From: Fimbriimonas sp.
Lineage (GTDB): Bacteria > Armatimonadota > Fimbriimonadia > Fimbriimonadales > Fimbriimonadaceae
Direction of reading: 5' to 3'
DNA: 64,000 nt
NCBI GenBank assembly: GCA_031292555.1
Contig: JARLGV010000004.1
Coordinates: 1 to 64,000, forward strand
Below the pieces are notes generated by a model. That model did not search any database. It was given only the letters and a program-made list of their open reading frames with translations, and was not told the origin of the DNA. Below are positions 25,777 to 36,800 of the stretch, in pieces. The first letter of the stretch is position 1. The number at the start of each line of letters is the position of its first letter. The position numbers were made by a program, and so were the translations under genes.

Positions 25777-26541
25777 TCAGGTAGATGACTGGTCGGGCGA
25801 AGCCGGATGTTCGTTCGAATTCGGGAAGTCGTCGGATCCGCTTCCAAACTCCGCACCGTTGGGGTCATCGTCGCTTCGTTCCTTGCCAAAATTGAACCTT
25901 CGTTCTGTGCCCTGCATCAGCCGTTTGACGTTCTCGCGGTGACGATAGACTACAAAGACGGTCAACAATGCATACAGCGGAACAAGTTCCCTTGCCTGAC
26001 TGGGAAAGACCCAACCGAACACGGTCGCCGAACCAACTCCAACCATGCTGGCAATGCTCATGTACCGAGTAGCCAAAAGAATCACGAGAAACAGGCCGAA
26101 GGCGGCGGCGGCGACAAGCGGTGCGCTGCCGATCACCATTCCCAGCGCGGTGGACACTCCCTTCCCTCCCTTGAATCTCAAGAACGGAGAGGCGCAGTGT
26201 CCGACGATGGCGATCAGTCCGGCGGCGAGCCAAAACATCTGAGCCGGTATGCCCTGATTGCTTTGCGCTTCAACCAGGCCTCCAAGTCCGCAAAAGTAGT
26301 TGTGGTGTTCCGGGACGACGAGTCGGGCGATTAGGCACGGCGCCGTTCCCTTCGCAACATCGAGGAAGAATACTAGCAAGGCAACCTTGCCCCCCAGAGC
26401 GCGCTTGACGTTGGTTGCTCCAATGTTCCCGCTCCCGACCTTCATCAAATCGATTCCCTTACGACGGGCAATCACCACGCCAAAGGGTATGCCGCCGCAT
26501 AGGTAGGCGCCCACGTACAACAGAATCAAGAGAAGGTTCAT
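25777..26541 (-). CDS. plsY: Glycerol-3-phosphate acyltransferase (acyl-phosphate dependent)
   Basis: 254 residues. PlsY transfers the acyl group of acyl-phosphate to glycerol-3-phosphate in the membrane, starting phospholipid synthesis. The three conserved motifs are present: GGIPFGVVIARRKGIDLMKVGSGNIGATN near the N-terminus, SPFLRFKGGKGVSTALG in the middle, and YRHRENVKRLMQGTE near the end. Compared with the usual length of about 200, it has an extra C-terminal acidic, Asn/Pro/Ser-rich tail (about 30-35 residues) and a longer periplasmic loop (VPEHHNYFCGLGG...). It overlaps the glnE stop by 4 nt. Confidence 0.95.
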   Translation of the reverse strand: MNLLLILLYVGAYLCGGIPFGVVIARRKGIDLMKVGSGNIGATNVKRALGGKVALLVFFLDVAKGTAPCLIARLVVPEHHNYFCGLGGLVEAQSNQGIPAQMFWLAAGLIAIVGHCASPFLRFKGGKGVSTALGMVIGSAPLVAAAAFGLFLVILLATRYMSIASMVGVGSATVFGWVFPSQARELVPLYALLTVFVVYRHRENVKRLMQGTERRFNFGKERSDDDPNGAEFGSGSDDFPNSNEHPASPDQSST

Positions 26542-29186
26542 GCTCTTACACGTTCGACCGCATCGAGGTACATTCGACGGACGGACGCCGTTATGGAATG
26601 GTATCGCGCCAGAAGCGAATTTCCGCCCTGAAGGCCGGCAGATTCCGCCAATCGGTCGAGTTTTTCCGGCGCATCGGGAAGGATGTCGCCGTTGATTCCC
26701 AGAAGATAGACGCGATAGCGAAGGTCGAGCAGGAACCGGTGCGCCTCGAGCATCGAAGTACGTTCATCTGCACCGAGCAATCCAGATTCGAAAAGCGAGG
26801 ACACCCGATCGTCGAACCGTGTTGAGTTGGATTGGACCAGCCTGGCCCTCTCTTTCATCTCCAAAAGCCTCATGGTCCACTCAAGGTCATTGAGGCAGCC
26901 TGCTCCGAGCTTCAGATCTCGCCGCGAAAGCTCAGGGCGAAGTCTCTCGGTTTCGATGCGCTGCTTCATTGCAAGCAGGTCCTCCAGGCTATCGACCGAC
27001 AACACGTGCCGGTTTGCCGCCTGCCTTACAACCTCTATCGATGGGCTAGAACCGTGGACCAGCCTTGCATGCCCCAGTGCGAATCGCTCCCATTCTTCCA
27101 TCCCTTCAGCATCGTAGGCACGGAACCCGTCGAGGGTCCGAACAAGCAGGCCCTTGGAGCCTTCCGGCCGCAGCCGAAGGTCGTAGCTGACGGGCGCCCC
27201 GAGTCGCTTGATCTCGCCTAAAAAGGACAGCAACCGTTCGGCCTGCCCTTCGGCAGGCTGATGTCGCGAGCGATCGGTTGCGATGAGAAGCAGATCCAAG
27301 TCGGACGACGGTCCCATTTCCTGCATCCCAAAGCTGCCAAGCCCAACCACGTCGAACTCGAGGCCAAGTCGTCGAATGCAATGAAATATCAGGGCATCTC
27401 CAAGTCGCGAAAGATGATCACCTAGATCGATGTCACCACTTAGCACCCACCGCGCCTGCGCCGTCGTATGGGCGTGGCTGAGAAGGGTGGCCACCAATCG
27501 AGGATCACTATCCGGGAGAGTTTGCCGGATCCGTTCCGCACCGTTGTCGACTTCTTCGATCTCTCCGCTCATCAGCAGTTCAGTCAGAGAGACCGACTCC
27601 CGAAATTGAGCGACTAACCGCGGAGCAACGGCGAGGATATGGCGAACGCGCTGCAGACTGTCGCGATTCCGGATCAGGAGGTCGTAGAATGCCTCGCTCT
27701 CGGGAAGCGCATCGAACCAATGCACCGCAGCGGGCCCCAGAGATCCAAGCTGCGCGAGTACGTCCGCACGGTCCGCAGAACCTGACTCGTCGAGATTCAT
27801 GCATGACCGGTACATGACCTGAATTGTGCGCCTATGTTCTTGCAGTTCCCTTTCCAACTCGGCCCATTCTTCGTAGCCCATCAGCTTGGCCAGCCGGTGC
27901 CTTGCGGCGGCGTCTTCCGGAATCGAATGCGTCTGGAGGTCTCCAACCAGTTGCGCACGATGCTCCAGCTTCCGAAGAAACGTGTAACCATCGATGAGCG
28001 CCGAGGCTACCGGTGGTTCCAATAGTCCACCAACGTCTAGGGCTCTGATCGCATCGCACGTTGGCATCACCTGCAGATCTGGCCGACGGTGGCCATGCAG
28101 CAACTGGAGGATCTGGACCAGAAACTCCACGTCGCGTATTCCACCTTCACCACGTTTGATGTCCGAATCGGATGCGCTCTCCTCGATCCGAGTCTTCATC
28201 GCGAGCATCCGTTCAAGATTCATCTCGGTGAGTTTCGGGCGAAAGCAACTCGTCTCTCGCATCGCCGACCACCGGGCCCTAAGCTCCTCACTTCCCACCA
28301 GTGGCCTGGAGCGCAAAAGGGCTTGGACCTCCCAGGGCTCGGCATAGAGGCGATAGTAGGCCTCATAGGCCTTCATGCTCCTCACGATGGGACCGGCGCC
28401 TCCGTAAGGCCGAAGCCGTAGATCCACGCGGTAGAGTGAGCCCCGTCCCATGCGATCGGTTAGGGCTCGACCAAATGCCTCAAAGAAGCGCATCAGATCG
28501 CGGTCCTTACTCTCCTCCAAGCCGTCTTCAGATACGTAGACCAGATCGACGTCAGACGAATAGTTCAATTCTCGTCCGCCCAATTTGCCAAAGGCGACGA
28601 TCATAAATTCTGGCCGTTGATCAACCGCTTTCCCGCGGGCAAATTCACGCCAAACTGCATCGGCGGTCAGGTCGACAAGTACGTCGGCAAGGTCGGAAAG
28701 CACTCGCCATACCGTTTCCTGGTCCCACCGGCCAAACAGATCGTTTATCGCAATGGGCAGATTCCATCGCTGCCGCAGATACCGCAGGCGATCCAAAACA
28801 TAGCGATAGGAGTCGGCTGCGGCAAGCAAGTGCTCGCCTTCCAAAGCGATCGCATCTGGCTGAGGAATACGGCCAAGTTCGTTGCGGTCAAGGAACAGGC
28901 TCGCAAGTTCAGGATTTTGGATCAACGTGTTCGCGAGAGGCTGACTCGCCCCCAACAACCAGACAAGCATCCTACCGAGCGCGGGAATCGAAACGAACTG
29001 CTCAAGGTAGATACTTGGATTTGAGGTCGAGCGAAGCCATCGCTCCAGATTCGTCAGCGCAGCAAAGGGATCGACGGAGTCTTGAAAGGCCCTAAGAATG
29101 AAATCGCCTAAGTCGAGCCCTGTCAGGTCTTCTAAGCGCTCTCGAGCCCTGACAACAGATTCGTTCTCAGCAAACGGCAGATCCAT
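26538..29186 (-). CDS. glnE: Glutamine synthetase adenylyltransferase / deadenylase
   Basis: 882 residues from the ATG at 29186, close to the family's 900-950. The start overlaps the nth stop by one base (TAATG). The long frame to 29726 is only nth read in another frame. GlnE adds and removes AMP on glutamine synthetase according to nitrogen status. Both nucleotidyltransferase halves look intact: the N-terminal deadenylase AFGKLGGRELNYSSDVDLVYV and the C-terminal adenylylase GLGSFGMQEMGPSSDLDLLLI, each with the G-x-x-x-x-x-x-x-S-D-x-D pattern. The regulatory linker SDIKRGEGGIRDVEFLVQILQL and its C-terminal counterpart LKLGAGCLNDLEWTMRLLEM are also clear. glnA and glnB are not in the window. 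Confidence 0.95.
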   Translation of the reverse strand: MDLPFAENESVVRARERLEDLTGLDLGDFILRAFQDSVDPFAALTNLERWLRSTSNPSIYLEQFVSIPALGRMLVWLLGASQPLANTLIQNPELASLFLDRNELGRIPQPDAIALEGEHLLAAADSYRYVLDRLRYLRQRWNLPIAINDLFGRWDQETVWRVLSDLADVLVDLTADAVWREFARGKAVDQRPEFMIVAFGKLGGRELNYSSDVDLVYVSEDGLEESKDRDLMRFFEAFGRALTDRMGRGSLYRVDLRLRPYGGAGPIVRSMKAYEAYYRLYAEPWEVQALLRSRPLVGSEELRARWSAMRETSCFRPKLTEMNLERMLAMKTRIEESASDSDIKRGEGGIRDVEFLVQILQLLHGHRRPDLQVMPTCDAIRALDVGGLLEPPVASALIDGYTFLRKLEHRAQLVGDLQTHSIPEDAAARHRLAKLMGYEEWAELERELQEHRRTIQVMYRSCMNLDESGSADRADVLAQLGSLGPAAVHWFDALPESEAFYDLLIRNRDSLQRVRHILAVAPRLVAQFRESVSLTELLMSGEIEEVDNGAERIRQTLPDSDPRLVATLLSHAHTTAQARWVLSGDIDLGDHLSRLGDALIFHCIRRLGLEFDVVGLGSFGMQEMGPSSDLDLLLIATDRSRHQPAEGQAERLLSFLGEIKRLGAPVSYDLRLRPEGSKGLLVRTLDGFRAYDAEGMEEWERFALGHARLVHGSSPSIEVVRQAANRHVLSVDSLEDLLAMKQRIETERLRPELSRRDLKLGAGCLNDLEWTMRLLEMKERARLVQSNSTRFDDRVSSLFESGLLGADERTSMLEAHRFLLDLRYRVYLLGINGDILPDAPEKLDRLAESAGLQGGNSLLARYHSITASVRRMYLDAVERVRA

Positions 29187-29926
29187 TAAGGCGCCTTTGC
29201 CACCTTTCGCCGCTTCACTTTGAGTTCGGAAGCGTGCTGTTCCGGTCCGCCCGCCTGAAACCACCGGCACCGTTCTCGGATCGGGCAAGCCGAACAATTC
29301 GGCAGCGGAGCCTTGCATATTACACGGCCATGCTGAATCAAATCCACATGATAGCGAAAAGCCAGTTCGCTTGGAACCGAATCTAGCAGCAGATCGTGTG
29401 CCTTGACTTCGCCGACGTGCTCTGGCAAGATCCCGATGCGCCAAGACACTCGGTAAACGTGGGTATCGACAGGAATTGTTTCCCGCCCCATCGAGAAGCA
29501 CAGGACGATCGATGCCGTCTTTGGGCCAACGCCTGGCAGTTCCATCAACCACTTTCGCGCCTGGAGGGTTGGCATCGTTCGAAGCGGCTCCAGGGTGTAC
29601 GAGCCAAATCGAGTGTAGATCTCGATTAGGCACGCGACGATGTTCTTGGATTTCTGGTTCGCCAGTCCCGCCTTGCGGATCGCGTCCGCAACGCGCTCTG
29701 GTCCGGCATCCACCACATCCTGCCAATCCGGATAGGTCGCCCGTAGATTAGTAAAGGCAGGAAACGAGTTGGCGTCGCTAGTGTGCTGGCTCAAGATGCA
29801 ACTCACCAATTCGTCCATTGGATCGAACCGCGCGATCAGCCGAGGTCGCCCGAAGCGAGCTTCCAATTGCTCAAGAATCGACCTTATTTCATCCTTTGGA
29901 ACCGTCGTCGAGTGCGTGCCGAGCAT
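29186..29926 (-). CDS. nth: Endonuclease III, DNA glycosylase/AP lyase
   Basis: 246 residues from the ATG at 29926; the 36 earlier codons overlap the upstream SDR gene and are not family-like. Nth removes oxidised pyrimidines in base-excision repair. The helix-hairpin-helix contains the catalytic Lys (LPGVGPKTASIVL), and the catalytic Asp is in PVDTHVYRVSWRIG. The 4Fe-4S loop follows C-x6-C-x2-C-x5-C (ICKAPLPNCSACPIRERC). The C-terminus ends in a basic tail (KVKRRKVAK). It begins 14 bp after the SDR stop and shares its last A with the glnE start. Confidence 0.93.
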   Translation of the reverse strand: MLGTHSTTVPKDEIRSILEQLEARFGRPRLIARFDPMDELVSCILSQHTSDANSFPAFTNLRATYPDWQDVVDAGPERVADAIRKAGLANQKSKNIVACLIEIYTRFGSYTLEPLRTMPTLQARKWLMELPGVGPKTASIVLCFSMGRETIPVDTHVYRVSWRIGILPEHVGEVKAHDLLLDSVPSELAFRYHVDLIQHGRVICKAPLPNCSACPIRERCRWFQAGGPEQHASELKVKRRKVAKAP

Positions 29927-29940
29927 GGACTGGAACGATT

Positions 29941-30894
29941 CTAGGCCGACAGCTTCCCAAGCTCCACCAGCTTGCCCCTGAAGAACTCGATCGTCTCGGC
30001 AAGGCCCACCTCGATTGGCACCACAGGTTCCCATCCCAGAATCGTTTTGGCGCGCGTAGTGTCCGGCCGGCGTTGCTTTGGATCGTCGAGCGCGGCTGGC
30101 AGATAGACGATTTCGCTCGTGGAACCGACAGCCTTGATGACGGCCTGTGCAAACTCCAGAATCGTTCTCTCCTCTTGCGTTCCCAAATTCACCGGTTCCT
30201 GGTAATCGCTTATCGCAAGCCGATACACACCCTCGATGATGTCGGAGTAGTATCCGAATGACCGAGTCTGAGATCCATCGCCGTAGATCGTAATCGGCTC
30301 TCCCAAGAGGGCCTGCTTGACAAAATTAGGAACGACCCGACCATCGCTGAGTCGCATTCGTGGTCCGAAAGTGTTGAAGAACCGGGCAATGCGCGTGTCC
30401 ACGCCGTGAGCGTGCCGGTAGGCCATCGTCAGTGCTTCACTGTATCGCTTGGCTTCGTCGTAGACGGCCCGAGGTCCGATCGGGTTCACGTTCCCCCAGT
30501 ATGTCTCCGGTTGCGGGCTCACTAGCGGGTCACCATACACCTCGCTCGTCGAAGCCATCATGAACTTTGCGCCCTTCGCCTTTGCGAGCCCAAGAGCGTG
30601 CAGCGTGCCTATGCCTCCCGCCTTCATCACCTTGATCGGGTAGTTCTTGAAGTCGTCAGGACTCGCCGGACTCGCGAAATTGAACACGAAGGCAACCGGA
30701 CCGTCGACGTGAATTGGGTCCGCGATATCGCCTTCGATGAACTCCAATCGTGGATCGCCCTTTAGGTGAGACAGATTGTCGAGTGAACCGGTGATCAGGT
30801 TGTCCAACACGACAACGTCGTGCCCTTCGCTTAGGAGTCGATCGACCAGATGAGACCCCAAAAAACCAGCGCCGCCCGTTACTACTGATCGCAT
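29941..30894 (-). CDS. NAD-dependent UDP-sugar decarboxylase/epimerase (UXS-like SDR)
   Basis: 317 residues. The extended SDR fold has an N-terminal [11 protein letters not shown] nucleotide loop and the catalytic STSEVYGDP...YDEAKR (Tyr-x-x-x-Lys). [19 protein letters not shown] is the motif that marks UDP-glucuronate decarboxylases (UDP-xylose synthase) and close relatives, and FNTFGPRM and [11 protein letters not shown] also fit. The product would be a UDP-pentose for surface glycans. This may connect with the arabinose-lipid genes at 41-44 kb, but that is inference. It heads the seven-gene operon. TATTCT and GAGGT lie just before the start. Confidence 0.8.
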   Translation of the reverse strand: MRSVVTGGAGFLGSHLVDRLLSEGHDVVVLDNLITGSLDNLSHLKGDPRLEFIEGDIADPIHVDGPVAFVFNFASPASPDDFKNYPIKVMKAGGIGTLHALGLAKAKGAKFMMASTSEVYGDPLVSPQPETYWGNVNPIGPRAVYDEAKRYSEALTMAYRHAHGVDTRIARFFNTFGPRMRLSDGRVVPNFVKQALLGEPITIYGDGSQTRSFGYYSDIIEGVYRLAISDYQEPVNLGTQEERTILEFAQAVIKAVGSTSEIVYLPAALDDPKQRRPDTTRAKTILGWEPVVPIEVGLAETIEFFRGKLVELGKLSA

Positions 30895-31041
30895 ACCTCA
30901 GAATAGCGAAACTAACAACGCCCGGTCTACGTCTGCCGGCGTCAAATGGAGTTTCGAATTCCGCACAAATCCGGAGCGGTTGAGCATCACAACATGGTAA
31001 GTTCAGCACAAAATATAGGATTCCAGGTTCCTTAAATTCCC

Positions 31042-33699
31042 ATGATTTTTCGATGCATCCTTTTTGCAACGGCGCTTGTCTGCACGGCCTCGGTTTTTGG
31101 CCGGGTTGGATCATCGAGCAGGCTATATGCACCTACGCTTACGAGCGTCGCCATCGCTCCCATCTCGATATATGGCGGGGATTCGTCCACCAGTGCGACC
31201 GTGACTCTATCGGCAAGTGCTCCTGCCGGGGGACTCGCCGTCAGTCTGTTTTCCAGTAATGCGAGCCTGGCAGTTCCGCCTTTGGTGACGGTGCCAGCCG
31301 GCTCGAGTACGGCAAGTTTCACCGCGTCAACGTCGGCGGTGACTACCCCAACAAGTGTGACCGTCACCGCGGTATTGGGAGCTACGGCAAGAACTTGTTC
31401 GGTCAGTGTCGTTCCTGCCGTGCTTGCGTCGGTCGACATCACTCCCAAGACGTTCGTCGGGGGCTCGGCTACCGTCGTGAATGGAAAGGTAGACCTGAAG
31501 GGCGTGGCGCCTTCGGGCGGACTGACGGTGACGCTTGCCACGTCCAATGCGTCGGCCATTACTGTGCCTGGTTCAGTGACGATCGCAGCCGGGAGTAGTT
31601 CGGGATCGTTCTCGGCCAGCAGCGTGCAGAATCCGGTCGAATACAAGCCTACGATCACAGCAACTCTGCAAGGCGCATCGAAGTTGGTTTCCGTGACCGT
31701 GAATCCGGTGCAAACTACTTCCCTGTCACTGAACCCAACGTCCATTCCGGGTGGCTCGCCGTCGATCGGAACCGTGACCGTATCCGATCCCGCTGGACCG
31801 AACGGCATCCGGGTCAAACTTGCCAGCAACAGCGCCCATGCGACCGTTCCTGCCTATGCGACTGTCGCACCAGGTTCGACGTCCAGCACGTTCAAAATCT
31901 CTACGGTCGGCATCGCAAAAGCGGAGACTGTCGTCATCACGGCAAGTAACGGTGCAAGCACCCAAACGGCATCCCTGGCGATGACTTCCACGACGATCGC
32001 ATCGGTTTCGGTGCAACCCACGAACGTATCGGGTGGAAGCGATTGTGTGGGAACCGTATTGCTGACTGGATCTGCGCCAGCAGGAGGAATTGTGGTGAGT
32101 CTTCTCTCCGGCAACGCCTCCGCAACAGTTCCCGCGACCATTACAATCCCATCTGGGAGTTCATCGGGCCAGTTTGCGGTCACTACCTCGCCGGTATCGG
32201 CAGTGACTCCTCTCACTCTTTTGGCGACCGATCAGATCACGACGCGTACCTGCATCCTCACCGTGCGCCTCGCCCAACTTAGCAGTTTGGCGGTGACCCC
32301 GAGCCCGGTTGTTGGCGGTTCGGCTACTCCCGTAGCGGGAGTCGTTAACCTCGATGGCCCCGCTCCGACAGGTGGGGCAACAGTTACTCTCGCATCGTCG
32401 AACCAGGCAGCCGTTACCACTCCGCAAAGCGTGACGGTGCCGGCAGGTTCAAAAAGCGTCCAGTTCGCCGTAACTACGGTCCAGAACTCAACGCCGTATG
32501 GACCAACCATCTCGGCAACGTTCGGCGGGATCACGAAGTCGGCGTCGCTGTCCGTTATTCCGGAGCAAGTGACCGGGCTGAGCCTCGATCCAGCATCCAT
32601 CACAAGCGGAAAAATGACGAGCGGCACCGTTTCGATTTCCCAGACCGCTGGTCCATCTGGAATCAAAGTGCATCTCACGGCTTCGGGAACGGACGTGGTG
32701 ACGCCGCTGGAGGCCGTCGTACAATCAGGGGCCACAAGCGCCACATTCAACATCGGGACGGTTCCGGTCAAGCTGTCTGAGACACTCAACGTGACGGCGG
32801 CGAATGGCGCAAGCACGAAGAGTGCGGCATTGACTCTTGTGCCGGCGAAGCTTAGCGGTATCACAGCTACGCCTGCATCTCTGGTAGGCGGCAACCCATC
32901 CTCGATTACCCTAACTCTAGATGGCCCGGCGCCCGCCGGGGGGCTGTCTGTCAGTTTGTTCGCAGACAATCAGGCAGTCTCGGCTCCAGCCACGGTTACG
33001 GTTCCCGCTGGCAAGACTTTCGTGACATTCGCGGTTGACACCTCCGGTGTTTCAGCAAGCACGGCCGTCAAGCTGTCCGCAACCGCAAGTTCTGTCACAA
33101 CCTCGACAGTGATGACGATCAAGCCTGCGTCGCTGGCGAGCCTAAAGCTGTCGATCCGATTGGTGGTCGGTGGTTCGTCCACGCCCGTGACCGGCACGAT
33201 CCTACTCAACGGCCAGGCCCCGACAGGTGGCGTGGTGCTGAACCTGGCGAGTTCGAATCCGTACGCGGCGACCGTGCCCGCCACCGTCACGGTGCCGGCG
33301 GGGCAACGTCAGATCGAATTTCCCATCACGACCTTGCAGACGCCGGTTGTGTATAACATGGCCGTGTCTGCGAATCTCGGAGGTGCGTCGCAATCGGTTA
33401 CATTGGTGGTCGATCCTGAAACGCTTGTCAGCACAAGCCTCAGCCCCAATTCGGTCAACACGGCAGGCACGTCCAGCGGCACAGTGACAATTTCCCAAAC
33501 GGCTGGTCCAAAGGGCATCCTCGTGAATCTCCAAAGCGACAAGTATTCGGAGGTACCGAGTTCGGTATTGATCCCCAGTGGCTCCACAAGCGCCACCTTC
33601 GCGGTGAGAGCGAAAGCGGTCACCAAGACAGTTATTTCGACGATCACGGTTACCGTCGGGGTGCAGGTTAAGACGGCACAGTTGACGATAAAGCGGTAG
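31042..33699 (+). CDS. Secreted protein of nine Ig-like domains in a three-fold super-repeat
   Basis: 885 residues: a signal peptide (MIFRCILFATALVCTASVFG) followed only by nine Ig-like domains of about 95 residues. The domains fall into three subtypes in strict order A-B-C, A-B-C, A-B-C. A has an APAGG turn with SLFSxNA. B has APTGG and an insertion like TTVQNSTPYGPTISA. C has xxAGPxGI with a KxE/KTV pattern. Each triplet is about 284 residues, so the protein grew by duplication of three domains at a time. No catalytic or anchoring domain is seen. It is followed by two secreted S53 peptidases on the same strand. An extracellular fibre or matrix role is inferred. Confidence 0.8.
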   Translation: MIFRCILFATALVCTASVFGRVGSSSRLYAPTLTSVAIAPISIYGGDSSTSATVTLSASAPAGGLAVSLFSSNASLAVPPLVTVPAGSSTASFTASTSAVTTPTSVTVTAVLGATARTCSVSVVPAVLASVDITPKTFVGGSATVVNGKVDLKGVAPSGGLTVTLATSNASAITVPGSVTIAAGSSSGSFSASSVQNPVEYKPTITATLQGASKLVSVTVNPVQTTSLSLNPTSIPGGSPSIGTVTVSDPAGPNGIRVKLASNSAHATVPAYATVAPGSTSSTFKISTVGIAKAETVVITASNGASTQTASLAMTSTTIASVSVQPTNVSGGSDCVGTVLLTGSAPAGGIVVSLLSGNASATVPATITIPSGSSSGQFAVTTSPVSAVTPLTLLATDQITTRTCILTVRLAQLSSLAVTPSPVVGGSATPVAGVVNLDGPAPTGGATVTLASSNQAAVTTPQSVTVPAGSKSVQFAVTTVQNSTPYGPTISATFGGITKSASLSVIPEQVTGLSLDPASITSGKMTSGTVSISQTAGPSGIKVHLTASGTDVVTPLEAVVQSGATSATFNIGTVPVKLSETLNVTAANGASTKSAALTLVPAKLSGITATPASLVGGNPSSITLTLDGPAPAGGLSVSLFADNQAVSAPATVTVPAGKTFVTFAVDTSGVSASTAVKLSATASSVTTSTVMTIKPASLASLKLSIRLVVGGSSTPVTGTILLNGQAPTGGVVLNLASSNPYAATVPATVTVPAGQRQIEFPITTLQTPVVYNMAVSANLGGASQSVTLVVDPETLVSTSLSPNSVNTAGTSSGTVTISQTAGPKGILVNLQSDKYSEVPSSVLIPSGSTSATFAVRAKAVTKTVISTITVTVGVQVKTAQLTIKR

Positions 33700-33874
33700 A
33701 AGTGAAAATCTGTATGCCGCCCCCTCCAAGCCGTCCAAATGGGGAAAGCGGATGGTCGGGCCGCGCCTATATTGGAGTTAGGCCTTTTGGTGGATTCTTA
33801 CGATCAGAAGTCGACCATCTTGGATCGATGTGCCGTCTTTATAGATTGACCCATTTCCGGTAACACCAAAACTC

Positions 33875-36800
33875 ATGAAAAGCCGCATTCTAAATGGAGT
33901 AGCGCTCCTCTGCGCCCTCTCAGCCCTTTCGATGGGCCAGAACTCGCCTCCCAAGCTCGTGCAGATGCAGAAGGAATTGCCAAAGGCAATGCTCAGTGCA
34001 ATCTCGATCGGTGCGAAGCCCGCGAGCGACAAACTTAGCCTGTCAATCAGCCTCAACCTCAGCGACCCGGCCGGACTTCAATCCTACGCCGATTCGGTTT
34101 CTGATCCATACAGTCCCAATTACCGCCGATTCATTTCGCCGGAGGAAGTCGGACGTCGCTTTGGCCCATCGATGGCCCAAGTGCAGGCTGTCACTACTTT
34201 TCTTAAGTCATCGGGAATGAAGATCCGGCTTGTGGGTAAGAATCGCATGTCCATCTTGGCCGAGACGACGGTTGCCAAGGCTCAGGCAGCTTTTCATACG
34301 AGCATCGAACAATTCCGGCCGGCTACGGCTCCGATGACTCCAGCAACCATCCGATTCTCTTTTACAACGCCACCGTCCATCCCGGCGGGGATCGCCGATT
34401 ATGTTCAGAATATAGCCGGCCTTGAGGACTTTTCCCGCCCCCAGCGGCGAGTCTATTTGACTCCGACACAGTTACGAACGGCGTACGGCCTCTCCACGAT
34501 TTACAGTGGCGGGTCACAGGGTCAGGGGCGCACCGTCGGCATCTCGAACTACGACGGTTTCAAAGTGTCGAACGTGGCGACTGAAATCACCCAGTTCACG
34601 CTACCCAGCCCTTCGGCCGGCGCCACGACGAATATCAAGGTAGAGACGGTCAGCGGTGGATCCGGCTCCGGACAAGAATCGGGGGAAGGCGACTTGGACA
34701 TCCAAACCGTCATCGGAATGGCCCCACTGAGCAATGTGATCATTTACGACGGAGGCAGTAACGACATCATCGGCGTTCTGACGCTGGAAGCGTCCGACAA
34801 CACGGCGGACATCATCACCGAGAGCTACGGTTGGACACTTGACGCGTCGACTGCGATCGCCGCTCACAATTTGCATGTTGCAATGAGCTCACAAGGCATC
34901 ACCTATATGGCGGCCTCCGGCGATTCGGGAACGGATCTTCAAGGATACGATTACCCGAACAAGGATCCCGAAGTGCTGAGTGTCGGCGGGACGTCGTTGG
35001 TACTGAACTCCAACAACACTCGTCAGACTGAGGTCGGTTGGAACTCTAATGGAGGCGCAGGCGGCGGTGGATGGGCCGTCACGACCGACGCCTTCAACAA
35101 GAGACCGTCCTACCAAGTAGGCACCGGCATTCCTCCTGCCAGTTCGATCCCCTATCGGCTGTTTCCGGACGTTTCGATGGACGCCGACCCGGGAACTGGA
35201 TATTACGTTTACATGGAAGGCAACTGGTACGGCATCGGTGGTACAAGCGGCGCCTGTCCGACTTTTGCCGGCGGTTTGGCGGATTGTGAACAACAGTTGA
35301 TCAAAGCGGGCGCCATTGCCGTTGATAGCACGGGGCACTACCGACTCGGACGAATTCAAGATTTGCTCTATTCCTACAACGGAGACGCCTCAGTCTTCTA
35401 CGATGTTAAGTCCGGAACGAACGGAGTTCTCCCGAATGGCTCCAACTCGGTGGCGACCGTAGGATGGGACACCGACTCAGGTTGGGGACCAATCAGTTGG
35501 GCCGGATTCGTGTCGAAGTTCTCGTACACCGCCGGCTTTAAGTCGCTCACCCTCGGCGCCACGGCGATCGAAGGCGGCGGCTCGACGACCGGGACCGTCA
35601 CCCTTTCCTCCGCTGCTCCAACGGGGGGCCAGGTCGTAAGCCTGACCAGTTCGGATTCCTCGACAACCGTTCCTGCGACCATCACGGTTGCAGCCGGATC
35701 GACGACTGGCACATTCAAGGTCTCCACTGCAAGTGTTTCGGCTACCACTGCGGTGACGATCACTGCATCGATCGGATCCGCCACGGCAACCGCTACCCTC
35801 ACGGTGAACACTCACTACGTTTCTGCGGTTGCCATAAGCCCATCCTCGGCCGTGGGTGGCACGCCCTCGGCCATCACCGGCACCGTCACAATCGACAAAT
35901 CCGCCCCGGCAAACGGGCTTGCGGTGACGCTGCAGTCCAGCAACAGCGGATTGGCGTCGGTTCCGACTTCGGTGACCGTGCCATCAGGAAGCACATCGGC
36001 GACGTTTACCGTGACCACTGCCGGCGTATCCTCCACCACTGCGGTCCAGATCTCGGCCACTGCGGGAGGACAGTCGAAGTCTGGGACTTTGACACTGAGT
36101 CCAGCAGCATTGTCAACTGTCACACTCAACGCAACTAGCGTCGACGGTGGAGCGAACGTTACGGGCACCGTGACGCTCAACGGGCTTGCGGCCGGCTCAG
36201 GAGCATCCGTCAGCCTCAAATCGTCGATCGCTAGCGCGGCCTCGATAACGCCGTCTACGCTCGTCATTGGAGCCGGCCATTCGTCGGGAACCTTTACTGT
36301 CAAGACCCAAGCAGTCTCGGCGGCCAAGACCGTGACGATCACTGCAAAGCTCGGCTCAGTTTCGAAGACAGCCACCCTCAAGATCGTTCCACTTACGGCA
36401 ACCACCCTCTCGATCAGTAAGTCCTCTGCACTTGGCGGCGTCGACAACCCAACGGTCACAGTCACCCTGAACGGCGTTGCTGGCAGCGCTGGAGCGTCCG
36501 TCACGCTCTCGACGACGCCTTCGTCTGCGGCCAAGTTCGCTTCCACCACCCTAAAGATCGCGGCTGGCGAGCAAAGTGCAAGCACTACTTTGAAGACGCT
36601 CGGTGTCTCCGCCAATACGGTCGTAACGGTGAAGGCGACCCTCAACGGCTCGCAATCCGCAAAGATCACGGTTACGCCTGCTATTTTGACGAGCCTGACC
36701 CTAAACCCCACCTCAATCAAAGGGGGGACGGGGAATGTAACTGGAACGGTCACGCTAAACGGGCCAGCCGGACCGGGAGCTCGATCGGTCTCACTAAAGA

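Noticed and set aside
29187-29726. 180-residue N-terminal extension of GlnE
   Set aside because: This segment is the nth gene read in another frame. Nth has all catalytic and iron-sulfur residues, and the GlnE family start fits the ATG at 29186.
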